A stretch of DNA of 64,000 nucleotides from positions 62,001-126,000 of the forward strand of contig NZ_SCUT01000040.1 in the NCBI RefSeq assembly GCF_004297265.1. Reading direction: 5' to 3'. The notes beneath the pieces are model-generated. The model was not told where the DNA came from. It was given only the letters and a program-made list of their open reading frames with translations, and made no database searches. The stretch comes from Reyranella sp. GTDB lineage: Bacteria; Pseudomonadota; Alphaproteobacteria; Reyranellales; Reyranellaceae. The position numbers and the translations under genes are program-made. Below, piece by piece: positions 41,843 through 50,844 of this stretch. Position 1 is the stretch's first letter. Each line of letters opens with the position of its first letter.

Positions 41843-43453
41843 CTAACCCAAATCCATTTCGCGGTAGCCGTTCGCGGCAACCGCGTCGCAGCGGGCGCGA
41901 TAGGCGGGCGCACTGCCGCTATAGCGCGAGATGCGCCGTGTCTGCTTGCCCTCGACATTGGTGTTGATGCCGGTGAACCAGGAGTTTACGTCGTTGGACA
42001 GCAGGCCGACCGACGCCTCGTGCACCGTCTTCATCCAGTCCTTGACCCCCTCGGGCCGGGCGTCGATGCGGGTCAGGCCGCGGTCGCGCATGAAGCGCAG
42101 CAGGTCGGTCACCCATTCGACATTGTATTCGATGCTGCGAGGGATGTTGCCCAGGGCGGTGTGCGGCCCCAGCAGCAGCAGCATGTTGGGAAAGCCTTCG
42201 ACCGACATGCCGACGAATGTCTCCGCGCCTTCCGCCCACTCATCCCTCAGCTTACGGCCGTCAACGCCGCGGAAATCGATGCGGTCGAAAGCGCCGGTCA
42301 GAGCGTCGAAGCCGGTGGCGTAGATGATCATGTCGAATTCGTAGTCACGCGCGCTGGTCTTGATGCCGGTCGGCGTCACGCGTTCGATCGGCGTCTCCGT
42401 AAGATCGACCAGTTCGACATTGGGCTGGTTGTAGACCTCGTAGTAGCGGGTCTCGAGCGGCACACGGCGGGTGCCGAAGCCGTGGTTCTTCGGAATGAGC
42501 TTCTCGGCGACCCTGGGATCCTTCACCCGGCTTCGGATCTTGCGCGCGACGAAATCGGAAATCAGCGCGTTGGCGTCCTTGTTGGTCAGGATGTCGTTGA
42601 AATTGCCGACCCAGATTCCGAACCCGCGCTCGCCGTAGAGCTTCTCGAAGAAGGCCTCGCGTTCCTCGGGCGTCACGTCGAAGGTACCGCGCGGGTCGGC
42701 GGTGTGCAGGAAGCAGGCGAAGGTCTCCTGGCAGCGCCGGAAGATCTCCGGATAATCGGCACGGATGCACGCCATCTCGGCGGCGTCGATCTTGCCGTTA
42801 TGCAGCGGCGCGCACCAGTTGGGCGTGCGCTGGAACACGGTCAGCTGCTTCGCGGTCTTCGAGACTTCCTGGATAGTCTGCACGCCCGTCGCGCCGGTGC
42901 CGATCACGGCGACCCTCTTGCCCTCGAAGCTGACCGGTTCGTGCGGCCAGCGCGCCGTATGGCAGCTCTGTCCCTTGAAGGAATCGACGCCCTCGATGCG
43001 CGGCATGGTGAAGGCCGACAGCGGCCCGATCGCGGTGATCAGGAAGCGCGCCGTGTGGTGGCTGCCATCCTCGAGAGTGACCCGCCAGCTTCGCGTTTCC
43101 TCCTGCCAGTGCGCCGCCGTGACCTTGCTGCGGAACTGGATATCGCGGCGCAGGTCGAACCTGTCGGCGACATGGTTCAGGTAACGCAGCGTCTCGGGCT
43201 GCGGCGAGAAATGCTCCGTCCAGTCCCATTCGGCCAGAAGTTCCTTGGAAAACGAATAGCCATAGGAATAGCTCTCGGAATCGAAGCGCGCGCCGGGGTA
43301 CCGGTTCCAGTACCAGGTGCCGCCCACACCGGTGCCCGCCTCGAATACGCGGGCCTTCAGGCCGAGTTCGCGCAGACGATGAAGCTGGAAGAGGCCGGAC
43401 ATGCCGGCACCGATGATGATGGCATCGAAATCGGGGCTGTTTTCAGTGGTCAT
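41843..43453 (-). CDS. Baeyer-Villiger-type flavin monooxygenase
   Basis: A 536-residue FAD- and NADPH-binding enzyme. AIIIGAGMSGLFQLHRLRE near residue 11 is the FAD Rossmann motif, and GVGGTWYWNRYPGARFDSES near residue 43 follows. FKGQSCHTARWP near residue 160 matches the FxGxxxHxxxW fingerprint of Baeyer-Villiger monooxygenases, and VAVIGTGATGVQ just after is the NADPH-binding motif. IIYATGFDALTGAFDRID lies near 380. It would insert oxygen beside a ketone, as in cyclohexanone-type oxygenation; the ketone is unknown. It stands alone between a repeat and a lipoprotein gene. Confidence 0.92.
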   Translation of the reverse strand: MTTENSPDFDAIIIGAGMSGLFQLHRLRELGLKARVFEAGTGVGGTWYWNRYPGARFDSESYSYGYSFSKELLAEWDWTEHFSPQPETLRYLNHVADRFDLRRDIQFRSKVTAAHWQEETRSWRVTLEDGSHHTARFLITAIGPLSAFTMPRIEGVDSFKGQSCHTARWPHEPVSFEGKRVAVIGTGATGVQTIQEVSKTAKQLTVFQRTPNWCAPLHNGKIDAAEMACIRADYPEIFRRCQETFACFLHTADPRGTFDVTPEEREAFFEKLYGERGFGIWVGNFNDILTNKDANALISDFVARKIRSRVKDPRVAEKLIPKNHGFGTRRVPLETRYYEVYNQPNVELVDLTETPIERVTPTGIKTSARDYEFDMIIYATGFDALTGAFDRIDFRGVDGRKLRDEWAEGAETFVGMSVEGFPNMLLLLGPHTALGNIPRSIEYNVEWVTDLLRFMRDRGLTRIDARPEGVKDWMKTVHEASVGLLSNDVNSWFTGINTNVEGKQTRRISRYSGSAPAYRARCDAVAANGYREMDLG

Positions 43454-43585
43454 GGCCGGAGCGTAGCCCCGCGTGTGGCCGATCTGCAACGCATCACCAC
43501 CGCACTGCGATGGTCCGGCGGTTCGAGCAACCGGCGTGGCCCGCCCCCGTTGGCCCCAGATCAATTGCAGAGGCAGGAGAGGTTC

Positions 43586-43771
43586 ATGATCAAGTCCATG
43601 GTTCTTGTTGTCCTGGTCGGTGCCAGCGTGGCTGCTTGTTCCGTTCGCACCGAACGTGTCGTCGAGGCGCCGGCCGCCACAACGACGCAACGCACCACCA
43701 CCGTCTCGCCGGATCCCTACGCCCCGGCCGCGACGACCACGACCACGACCTATACGACTCCCACTCGCTGA
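43586..43771 (+). CDS. Small threonine-rich lipoprotein
   Basis: A 61-residue protein. The signal MIKSMVLVVLVGASVAAC ends in a lipobox (SVAAC), so Cys18 would be lipid-modified. The mature part is low-complexity, with VEAPAATTTQRTTTVS and PAATTTTTTYTTP. GGAGAGG stands just before the ATG. It probably sits in the outer or inner membrane as a small surface lipoprotein of unknown role. It converges on the flavodoxin-fold gene with a short hairpin between the stops. Confidence 0.78.
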   Translation: MIKSMVLVVLVGASVAACSVRTERVVEAPAATTTQRTTTVSPDPYAPAATTTTTTYTTPTR

Positions 43772-43794
43772 GGCCGCGACACTCAGGCGCGGCC
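43772..43794. terminator. Short GC hairpin between convergent stops
   Basis: GGCCGCG (43772-43778) pairs with CGCGGCC (43788-43794) around a 9-nt loop. It fills the 24-nt gap between the lipoprotein stop and the stop of the convergent flavoprotein gene; no T run. Confidence 0.45.
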
Positions 43795-43795
43795 G

Positions 43796-44389
43796 TCACC
43801 GGATAGTGGCGAGCCGCGCCTTTACCTTGTCCAGAAAGGCCCTCCGCGTGCGGGGGGTGGAATGATCCATGTCGTAGTGCGCCAGCCAGAAACTGGAGCA
43901 ACCCTTGGCGCACATCGGCTTCAGACCGCGCATCATGACCATGCGCCCCGGATTGCCGGCGAACAGGCGGACCACCCACCACGGCGAGCCATAGGTCGTC
44001 ACGACCCCGAAGAGCCTGATGCGTCTCAGGCTCGGCTCGAGGTGATTGTCCTTGGCATCATACACGAATGCCGTGCCGGGTCCCCAGACGCGATCGACAT
44101 ATCCCTTCAGCACGGCCGGCATCGAGAACCACCAGTGCGGATAGCAGAAGACGATGCCCTCCACGCTTCGCAGTGTTTCGACATACCCGGCGACCGCCGA
44201 ATCGTCGTAGCCGTTTCCCATGTAGGTCTGACGTTCGCGCTCCGTCATCGCGGGCTGGAATCCCTCTCGATACAGGTCAGTGGGAACGACCTCGTGGCCG
44301 CCCGCTCGCAACGCGTCGACCGTGGCCCGGAAGAGGGCCCCGTTGAAGCTGTCTTCAAGAGGATGGCAGTGAACCACCTGTATGCGCAT
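43796..44389 (-). CDS. NAD(P)H-dependent oxidoreductase, flavodoxin-like fold (NQO/Kef-accessory type)
   Basis: A 197-residue flavoprotein. It begins IQVVHCHPLEDSFNGALF, the phosphate-binding loop of the NQO1/MdaB/KefF group. VEGIVFCYPHWWFSMPAVLKGYVDRVWGPGTAF near residue 75 is the FMN/quinone site (two joined motifs), and VTTYGSPWWVVRLF near residue 120 follows. Such enzymes reduce quinones or nitro compounds by two electrons. AGAGG lies before the ATG at 44389. It follows the DUF333 gene on the same strand after a 95-nt gap. Confidence 0.9.
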   Translation of the reverse strand: MRIQVVHCHPLEDSFNGALFRATVDALRAGGHEVVPTDLYREGFQPAMTERERQTYMGNGYDDSAVAGYVETLRSVEGIVFCYPHWWFSMPAVLKGYVDRVWGPGTAFVYDAKDNHLEPSLRRIRLFGVVTTYGSPWWVVRLFAGNPGRMVMMRGLKPMCAKGCSSFWLAHYDMDHSTPRTRRAFLDKVKARLATIR

Positions 44390-44484
44390 GGCGCCTCTAA
44401 CGGTCACCCCACGGACGCGTTGCGCCGGGAGTGCGCCACGGTATTCGTCTTGCCGAAGTGGCCCTGCTCAGCGCCCGGCATGGC

Positions 44485-44880
44485 CTATCGGCCGGCGCAG
44501 GTGCCGGCATAGTACGCGCCGGCCTCGCAGGTCGCGCCGTTCGGCAGCAAGCAGCTTCCGCGCTCCGGCGTCGCGCCGGGTGCCGACACGACCGAGTAGC
44601 GGCCGCCGGTGATGGCGCAGTAGCGTCCCGCCGGCGTGGCATAGCCCGTCACGCGCAGGCCGGTCTTCGGGCACTCGCCGCGAAACAGCGCCCATTCCTC
44701 GCACTGGTAGTTGTCCGTGAAGGTGCAGACCCCGAACTGGCCGCCATCGGGCCGCTGTTCGATGGTCAGTGTGCCGCCCTGCTGCGTGCAGTTGACCGAG
44801 GCCGGATTCGCGAGCTGCGGCTGCGCCCCGGCGCCGGCCGCCCACGCCACGACAATTACTGAAACGAACATCCGATACAT
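44485..44880 (-). CDS. DUF333-containing secreted protein (putative hemolysin-like)
   Basis: A 131-residue exported protein with a 19-residue signal (MYRMFVSVIVVAWAAGAGA). NPASVNCTQQGGTLTIEQ and the following CTFTDNYQCEEWALFRGECP make the DUF333 domain. A second cysteine-rich part, RYCAITGGRYS then SCLLPNGATCEAGAYYAGTC, probably forms disulfides in the periplasm. The name hemolysin is historical; the real role is unknown. GGAGG precedes the ATG. It diverges from the MFS pump gene. Confidence 0.85.
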   Translation of the reverse strand: MYRMFVSVIVVAWAAGAGAQPQLANPASVNCTQQGGTLTIEQRPDGGQFGVCTFTDNYQCEEWALFRGECPKTGLRVTGYATPAGRYCAITGGRYSVVSAPGATPERGSCLLPNGATCEAGAYYAGTCAGR

Positions 44881-44961
44881 GCAGGCCTCCTGCCGGACCC
44901 TAGCCGAATCGGTGCATTGCGTCCGCTGCCGGTCTGGGGCCAGACTGCGGACGAATTGCAC

Positions 44962-46407
44962 ATGAGCGCGCCTTCGCCCCCCCTGCCCGACGACAGCATC
45001 AAGCGCCTGCTGCCCTGGCTGGTCGCCGTGGCGTTCTTCATGCAGTCGCTCGACACGACCATCCTGAACACCGCGGTGCCCGCCATCGCCCAGGCGATGG
45101 ACGTGACGCCGCTCGACGTGAAGTCGGTGCTGGCGAGCTATACGCTGAGCCTCGCGGTCTTCATTCCGGTGAGCGGCTGGATGGCCGACCGGTTCGGCAC
45201 ACGCCGCGTCTTCGCCGCAGCGATTGCCTTGTTCTGCGTGGGCTCGTTGCTCTGCGGCCTGTCGACGAGCCTCGAGATGCTGGTCGCCTGCCGCGTCCTG
45301 CAGGGTGCGGGCGGGGCCATGATGATGCCGGTCGGGCGCATGACGCTCGCCCGGACCTTCGGCAAGGCCGACCTGGTGAGGGCCATGAGCTTCGTCGCCG
45401 TCCCGAGCCTGATCGGCCCGATGATCGGTCCGGTGGCGGGCGGCGCGATCGTGCACTGGCTGCACTGGAGCGTCGTGTTCTTCGTCAACATCCCGGTCGG
45501 GATCGTAGGCCTCTACTTCGTGCGCCGTTTCCTGCCGGACTATCGCGAAGAGAAGACTCATCCGCTCGACGTGCTGGGCCTGATCCTGTTCGGCGGCGGC
45601 ATCGCCCTGCTGTCCTACGTACTGGAGGTGTTCGGCGACAACAGGCTTTCCGGGCAGGAAGTGGTCGGCCTGCTGGCAGTCTCGGTCGTTCTGCTCGCGG
45701 GTTACGGCATCCGAGCCTCCCTGACCGCCTTTCCGCTGCTCGATCTCGGCCTGTTCAGGATCCGCACCTTCCGGGCGGCCGTGAACGGCGGCTTCTTCAC
45801 GCGCCTGGGCCTGGGCGGCATCCCGTTCCTGTTTCCCCTGCTCTACCAGATCGGGCTCGGCTTCTCGCCCATCCAGTCGGGCCTGCTGGTGCTGCCGCAG
45901 GCCATCGCCTCGATCGGACTCAAGAGCTTCATGCCGGCCATTCTGGCCCGCCTCGGCTATCGCAATGTGCTGGTCTTCAACACGATCGTGGTCGGGTTGC
46001 TCATCATGTCGTTCGCCACGGTGGGCGCGGAAACCCCCATCTGGCGCATCGTCGTGCAGGCCTTCGCCCTCGGCCTCTTCACGTCGATGCAATACACCAG
46101 CATGAACACACTGGTATATGCCGACGTCTCCGGTCCGCAAACCAGCGGCGCCAGCACGATCGCCGCCACGGGCCAGCAGCTCTCGATCAGTTTCGGCGTG
46201 GCCGGCGCCTCCCTGATCGCCGCCATGTTCGTGCCTGCCGAGATGCATTCCCATGCCGGCGCGATGATCTACGGCGTGCAGAAGGCCTTTCTGATCCTGG
46301 GCGTCATGACGATCGTCTCGTCAGCCGTTTTCATGGAGCTTAAGGCCGATGACGGCAGCGATATCAGCAAGCACGACTCGCCGCCTCATCATGAGCCGGA
46401 AAAGTAG
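44962..46407 (+). CDS. MFS multidrug efflux transporter, DHA2 (EmrB/QacA) family
   Basis: A 481-residue transporter with about 14 membrane helices. MQSLDTTILNTAVPAIAQAM near residue 30 is the motif D1 of the DHA2 group, GWMADRFGTRRVF near residue 73 is motif A, and LQGAGGAMMMPVGRMTLARTF near residue 113 is motif B/C of the antiporters. It would expel hydrophobic drugs or dyes with protons. No emrA membrane-fusion gene is adjacent. The last 19 nt overlap the 3' end of the convergent tspO gene. Confidence 0.92.
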   Translation: MSAPSPPLPDDSIKRLLPWLVAVAFFMQSLDTTILNTAVPAIAQAMDVTPLDVKSVLASYTLSLAVFIPVSGWMADRFGTRRVFAAAIALFCVGSLLCGLSTSLEMLVACRVLQGAGGAMMMPVGRMTLARTFGKADLVRAMSFVAVPSLIGPMIGPVAGGAIVHWLHWSVVFFVNIPVGIVGLYFVRRFLPDYREEKTHPLDVLGLILFGGGIALLSYVLEVFGDNRLSGQEVVGLLAVSVVLLAGYGIRASLTAFPLLDLGLFRIRTFRAAVNGGFFTRLGLGGIPFLFPLLYQIGLGFSPIQSGLLVLPQAIASIGLKSFMPAILARLGYRNVLVFNTIVVGLLIMSFATVGAETPIWRIVVQAFALGLFTSMQYTSMNTLVYADVSGPQTSGASTIAATGQQLSISFGVAGASLIAAMFVPAEMHSHAGAMIYGVQKAFLILGVMTIVSSAVFMELKADDGSDISKHDSPPHHEPEK

Positions 46408-46913
46408 TTGAGCCGCCAGATGGCGACGTTCAGCACAGTCGCGAAGGCGATCCAGGCGAGATAGGGCACCAGCAGCAGCGCCGCCCACCGGTCGATGCGA
46501 CGGAAGAGCAGCGCCGTCGCGAGCACGAGCAGGTCGAGCGCGAGGATGACGGCGACGGCGAGGCCGATCTCGCGCAGGCCGAAGAAGGCCACGCTCCAGC
46601 CGAGGTTGACCGCGAGCTGCAGCGCGAAGACCGCCAGCGGTCCCCTCGCCGTGTCCCAGTCCGCCTTCCGCCACACGCGCCAGGCGGCCACCGCCATCAG
46701 CACGTAGAGGGCCGTCCAGACCGGGCCGAAGATCGCGTTGGGCGGATTGAACGACGGCTTGGCGAGCGTGGGATACCAGGTCGCGACGCTGGTCGCGGTC
46801 ACCGAAGCGCCGAGCGCTCCGGCGCCGAGGCACAGGCCGGCGAACAGGACCAGCGCCAGCAGGTCCCTGCCCGTGCCGAGCCCGGGGCGTCTAGAGGAGG
46901 CTTGCACCGACAT
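46389..46913 (-). CDS. tspO: TspO/MBR family tryptophan-rich sensory protein
   Basis: A 174-residue protein with five membrane helices. It carries the signature TSVATWYPTLAKPSFNPPN near residue 40, FGPVWTALYVLMAVAAWRVW, QLAVNLGWSVAFFGLREIGL near residue 105, and the ending PYLAWIAFATVLNVAIWRLN. TspO binds porphyrins and affects tetrapyrrole, light or oxygen responses. Its start overlaps the end of DUF1345 by 23 nt, so the two genes are one unit. The stop overlaps the convergent MFS gene. Confidence 0.95.
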   Translation of the reverse strand: MSVQASSRRPGLGTGRDLLALVLFAGLCLGAGALGASVTATSVATWYPTLAKPSFNPPNAIFGPVWTALYVLMAVAAWRVWRKADWDTARGPLAVFALQLAVNLGWSVAFFGLREIGLAVAVILALDLLVLATALLFRRIDRWAALLLVPYLAWIAFATVLNVAIWRLNYFSGS

Positions 46914-47565
46914 TGATGGTAAGCGCCAGAATCGCGGTGTTGAAGGTGAAGGAGACGATGCCGTGCACGAGCGTGATGCGGCGCATCGCCGGCGAGACGG
47001 TGCCGACGTCGCCGGTCTGCGCCGCGCAGCCGATCACGAACGAATAATAGAGGAAGTCGCGGTAGTCCGGCGGACGGTCGCCGGGAAACTCCAGGCCGCC
47101 CGGCCCGTCATCGTCCGGGCGGTAATAGATGTTGGCATAGTGCAGGGTGAACACGAGGTGCGTGAACGTCCAGGACAGCGCAACGGTTGCGCCCGTCAGG
47201 GCGAGCGCATGCCAGAGCGACCCGTGCGGCGTCTTGAGGACCGCCAGTTCCGAGAAGATGGTGGCGAAGCTCGCGCTGGCGCTTACGATGACCACCAGGA
47301 GGATGACCCCGTCGCCCTCATCGTAGTAGGCCGCGCGCGCGTAGCAGGTGTCCACCGTCGACTTGGCGATCATGCGCAGCGTCATCACGATGTAGGCCAG
47401 TGCCATCAGGTCCCAGCCCAGCAGGCTTCGGGTCGCGAACCGCATGTCCTGCGGCAGCACCAGGAACAGGACGAAGCCCGCCGCCAGCGCGATCAGCAGC
47501 CGCATGCGGGCGTGGACGAAGCGGCGGAAACCGCGGGGCGGGACGGCTGTCTCGGTCATTTCCAT
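46891..47565 (-). CDS. DUF1345 domain-containing membrane protein
   Basis: A 224-residue protein with about five membrane segments. LLGWDLMALAYIVMTLRMI near residue 50, LSWTFTHLVFTLHYANIYY near residue 130 and FLYYSFVIGCAAQTGDVG near residue 175 are the conserved DUF1345 parts. The family is of unknown function and may be a small channel. ATG 47565 is used; a second ATG two codons later is possible. It is upstream of and overlaps tspO, and diverges from the TRIC gene. Confidence 0.92.
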   Translation of the reverse strand: MEMTETAVPPRGFRRFVHARMRLLIALAAGFVLFLVLPQDMRFATRSLLGWDLMALAYIVMTLRMIAKSTVDTCYARAAYYDEGDGVILLVVIVSASASFATIFSELAVLKTPHGSLWHALALTGATVALSWTFTHLVFTLHYANIYYRPDDDGPGGLEFPGDRPPDYRDFLYYSFVIGCAAQTGDVGTVSPAMRRITLVHGIVSFTFNTAILALTINVGASLL

Positions 47566-47623
47566 TCCATGGCCGCACTCTGCCATCTCGGCGGCGGGCG
47601 GCAATCGTTGTAATCTCGCCGCG

Positions 47624-48253
47624 ATGCTTTTCGACACGATGGATCTGGCGGCGACCTTCGTGTTCGCCATCAGCGGCGCGACACAGGGGGTGCGCAAGCA
47701 GTTCGACCTGTTCGGCGTGCTGGTCCTTGCCTGGGTGGCCGCGGTCGCTGGCGGCATGGCGCGCGACCTGATGATCGGCGCCGTCCCGCCGGCCGCCATC
47801 GCCAACTGGCGCTACCTCGCCGTGACGGTCGCCGCGGGCCTCCTGGGATTCTTCGCCTCCGACCTGATTGCCCGGCTGCGCACCCCGGTCCTGCTGTTCG
47901 ACGCGGCCGGCCTCTGCCTGTTCGCCGTCACCGGCACCCAGAAGGCGCTGGCCTATGGGCTCACCCCCCTGATGGCCGCCATGCTGGGCATGGTGACCTG
48001 CATCGGTGGCGGAGTGGCGCGTGACCTTCTTACCCGCCAGATCCCGACCGTCCTGCGCTCCGAACTCTATGCCGTCGCCGCCCTGGCCGGCGCGGGAACG
48101 GTCGCCCTGGGCTTCTGGCTCGGCCTTCCCCGCCATCCGATCGCGCTGGCAGGGGCCGCCCTCTGTCTTTTCCTGAGACTCATGTCGATTTACCGCGGAT
48201 GGAGTCTGCCCGTGGCCGTGACACGAAATAAGTCCTCCACAGAAACTGACTAA
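47624..48253 (+). CDS. Trimeric intracellular cation channel (TRIC/UPF0126) family protein
   Basis: A 209-residue membrane protein of two similar halves. TFVFAISGATQGVRKQFDLFGVLVLAW and GGMARDLMIGAVPP form the first half; LFAVTGTQKALAYGLTPLMA and GGGVARDLLTRQIPTVL form the second. The repeated GG(V/M)ARDL is the TRIC pore motif that binds lipid and cation. Bacterial members (YadS-like) form a K+-type channel or glycine-related transporter. It diverges from DUF1345 and precedes pyrE by 112 nt. Confidence 0.93.
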   Translation: MLFDTMDLAATFVFAISGATQGVRKQFDLFGVLVLAWVAAVAGGMARDLMIGAVPPAAIANWRYLAVTVAAGLLGFFASDLIARLRTPVLLFDAAGLCLFAVTGTQKALAYGLTPLMAAMLGMVTCIGGGVARDLLTRQIPTVLRSELYAVAALAGAGTVALGFWLGLPRHPIALAGAALCLFLRLMSIYRGWSLPVAVTRNKSSTETD

Positions 48254-48365
48254 ATTCGTGCCTCCGAAATGCCGGATTTGTCGCCACGCCCTTGCCGGTC
48301 CTGTGTATGAACGCTAAACACACGGCCGTCATTTTGTCGCAAGCGGCGTGGGGGACAAAAGCAGC

Positions 48366-49142
48366 ATGGCGACGAAGAAAAAGGCCAAGTCGACTGAAAC
48401 TGCGCCCGCAGCCAAGGCCGCCAAGAAGTTGACCGAAAAGGTGAATTCGGACCGTGCGACCGGCACCCCGGAAGCGCGGGACACTGCCCGTCTCCTGCTG
48501 GAGATCGAGGCCATCCATTGCCGCCCGGAAAACCCGTATATCTTCACGTCCGGGCGGGCGAGCCCGGTCTATATCGACTGCCGCAAGATCATCTCGTTCC
48601 CGGAAGCCCGGGCCAAGATCATGGCCCACGCCCACAAGATGATCGAGAAGACCATCGGCTGGAACAAGATCGACGTGGTGGCCGGCGGCGAGACGGCGGG
48701 CATCCCGTTCGCGGCCTTCCTAGCCGCACTTTCCAAGAAGCCGATGATCTACGTGCGCAAGCAGCCCAAGGGCTTCGGGCGCATGGCGCAGATCGAGGGC
48801 GAGCTGAAGCCCGGCAAGCGCGTGCTGCTGGTCGAGGACCTCGCGACCGACGGCGGCAGCAAACTCGTCTTCATCGAGGCTCTGAAAAAGGCCGAGGCCA
48901 AGGTCACGGACTGCTTCGTGGTCTTCCACTACGGCATCTTCCCGCAGAGCATCGAGATGCTGGCCGCGGCCGGGGTCAAGCTGCATGCGCTGGCCACCTG
49001 GTGGGACGCGCTGGAAGCCGCCGAAAAGCACAAGTACTTCGACGAGAAGGGCCTCGCCGAGACGCGCGCCTTCCTCGAGGCGCCGGAGAAGTGGTCGGCC
49101 AGCCACGGCGGCCGGCCGCCGTCGCGCGCGCTGGGCCGCTAG
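48366..49142 (+). CDS. pyrE: Orotate phosphoribosyltransferase
   Basis: A 258-residue enzyme with a lysine/alanine-rich N-terminal extension (about 45 residues). RPENPYIFTSGRASPVYIDCRK opens the catalytic domain (two joined motifs). VAGGETAGIPFAAFLAALSKKPMIYVRKQPKGFG contains the phosphoribosyl contacts, and VLLVEDLATDGGSKLVFI near residue 160 is the PRPP-binding motif. It makes orotidine 5'-phosphate in pyrimidine synthesis. The long N-terminus is typical of some alphaproteobacteria. An in-frame start 18 nt upstream is possible. It precedes an ABC transporter gene by 27 nt without clear link in function. Confidence 0.93.
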   Translation: MATKKKAKSTETAPAAKAAKKLTEKVNSDRATGTPEARDTARLLLEIEAIHCRPENPYIFTSGRASPVYIDCRKIISFPEARAKIMAHAHKMIEKTIGWNKIDVVAGGETAGIPFAAFLAALSKKPMIYVRKQPKGFGRMAQIEGELKPGKRVLLVEDLATDGGSKLVFIEALKKAEAKVTDCFVVFHYGIFPQSIEMLAAAGVKLHALATWWDALEAAEKHKYFDEKGLAETRAFLEAPEKWSASHGGRPPSRALGR

Positions 49143-49169
49143 CCGGCTCTTTGCTACGGTGCGGCGGAC

Positions 49170-50816
49170 ATGATCCGCCGCCTCCTCTCTTTCATCTTCG
49201 CGCTCGGCGCCCTCGCCTCTCCCGCCAACGCGAAGGACGAGCTGGTCGTCGCCATGACGCAGATGCCGGGCACCTGGAACCCGATCATCAGCTCCATGCT
49301 GGCCAAGTCGCTGATCGCCAACATGACGGCGCGACCGGTCACGGCCTACGACGCCGACTGGAAGCTCGTCTGTCTCGTCTGCACCGAATTGCCCACCATC
49401 GAGAACGGCAAGGCCCGGGTGATCAATCTTGCCGATGGCAAGAAAGGGATGGAGATCGACGTCGAGCTGCGCGATATGCGCTGGGGCGACGGCACGCCGG
49501 TCTCTGCGAAGGACGTCGCCTTCACCCTGGAAGTCGGCCAGCATCCGCTCTCCGGCGTCGCTTCTTCAGAGGGTTACAAGCGGATCATCAAGCTCGACGT
49601 AAAGGACGACCGTCACTTCACCATGACGATCGACCGCGTCACGTTCGACTACAACAGCATCGGCTTGCAATTGCTGCCGGCCCACATCGAGAAGCCGATC
49701 TTCGACGCCAATCCGGCCGAATATCGCAACAGGACCGCGTACGACACGCAGTCGACCAATCCCGGCCTGGGCTTCGGCCCTTACCGCCTCGCCGAGATCG
49801 TTCCCGGCAGCCGGGTCGTGCTAGAGCAGAATCCGACCTGGACGGGCGAGAAGCCGCATTTCAAGCGCATCACGGTGCGCATCATCGAGAACACCGCGGC
49901 GCTGGAGGCCAACCTCCTCTCCGGCAGCGTCGACTACGTGCTGGGTGAACTCGGGCTGTCGCTCGACCAGGCTATCGCCTTCGAGAAGCGTCACAAGGAC
50001 AAGTACAACGTCGTCTACAAGCCGGCGCTGATTTGGGAGCATATCGACGTCAATCTCGACAACAAGCTGCTGGCCGACCGGCGGGTGCGGCAGGCCATGC
50101 TGCTGGCCATCGACCGCAAGGCCATCTCTGAGAAGCTGTTCGAGGGCAAGCAGCCGATCGCCCATGGCGGCATCAGTGAGCTCGATCCGATGTTCAGCCC
50201 GGCCGCCCGCCAGTACGGCTACGACCCTGCGGCAGCCCGCAAGCTGCTCGACGAGGCGGGCTTCTCGACCCTCCGGAACAACGTCCGTCAGAACGCGGCG
50301 GGCGAGAAGCTGTCCATCGAGCTGGGTACGACCGCCGGCAACCGGGTGCGCGAGCTGGTGGCGCAGGTGATCCAGAGCCAGCTGCGCCAAGTCGGCATCG
50401 AGGTCCGCCTCAAGGCCGAGCCGCCGCGCATCTTCTTCGACGCGATGGGCAAGCGGACCTATAGCGGCCTGGGCATGTACGCCTGGGTGCAGCGGCCGGA
50501 AGGGGTGCCGCGCTCCTCGCTTCATTCAAAGGAAATTCCGTCGGCCGCCAACGGCTGGAGCGGCCAGAACTATCCGGGCTACGCCAACCCCAGGATGGAC
50601 ACAGCGCTCGACGCCACCGAACGCGAACTTGACGTCGTCAAGCGACGTGCCCTGTTTGCCGAGATCCAGAAGCTCGCGGCCGACGACCTGCCGTCCCTGC
50701 CGCTGTTCTTCCGGGTCGATCCCTTCGTGATTCCCAAGCCGCTCAAGGGCGTAACGCCGACCGGCACGCTCAACAGCTCGACCCTGTGGATCGAACAGTG
50801 GCGCTGGGAAAACTAG
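49170..50816 (+). CDS. Peptide ABC transporter substrate-binding protein (family 5)
   Basis: A 548-residue periplasmic protein. A signal peptide (MIRRLLSFIFALGALASPANA) is followed by the SBP_bac_5 fold: MRWGDGTPVSAKDVAFTLEV near residue 108, GFGPYRLAEIVPGSRVVLEQN near 195, and DRRVRQAMLLAIDRKAISEKLF near 305. It would bind a peptide or related ligand and hand it to the two permeases that follow. Its mature start (VVAMTQMPGTWNPIISSM) is typical of the group. This system has no ATPase genes in its own operon. Confidence 0.93.
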   Translation: MIRRLLSFIFALGALASPANAKDELVVAMTQMPGTWNPIISSMLAKSLIANMTARPVTAYDADWKLVCLVCTELPTIENGKARVINLADGKKGMEIDVELRDMRWGDGTPVSAKDVAFTLEVGQHPLSGVASSEGYKRIIKLDVKDDRHFTMTIDRVTFDYNSIGLQLLPAHIEKPIFDANPAEYRNRTAYDTQSTNPGLGFGPYRLAEIVPGSRVVLEQNPTWTGEKPHFKRITVRIIENTAALEANLLSGSVDYVLGELGLSLDQAIAFEKRHKDKYNVVYKPALIWEHIDVNLDNKLLADRRVRQAMLLAIDRKAISEKLFEGKQPIAHGGISELDPMFSPAARQYGYDPAAARKLLDEAGFSTLRNNVRQNAAGEKLSIELGTTAGNRVRELVAQVIQSQLRQVGIEVRLKAEPPRIFFDAMGKRTYSGLGMYAWVQRPEGVPRSSLHSKEIPSAANGWSGQNYPGYANPRMDTALDATERELDVVKRRALFAEIQKLAADDLPSLPLFFRVDPFVIPKPLKGVTPTGTLNSSTLWIEQWRWEN

Positions 50817-50844
50817 ATAATGGCAAGATCCCCGGAATGAGGGC

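Noticed and set aside
41750..43771. Plus-strand open frame of 673 codons opposite the monooxygenase gene
   Set aside because: Only its last 61 codons (43586-43771) look like a real gene (the lipoprotein). The rest is the shadow of the monooxygenase and begins in the repeat.
44485..46254. Minus-strand frame of 589 codons opposite the DHA2 transporter
   Set aside because: Only the last 131 codons (DUF333 protein, with signal peptide and ribosome site) are credible; the upstream part is antisense to the transporter.
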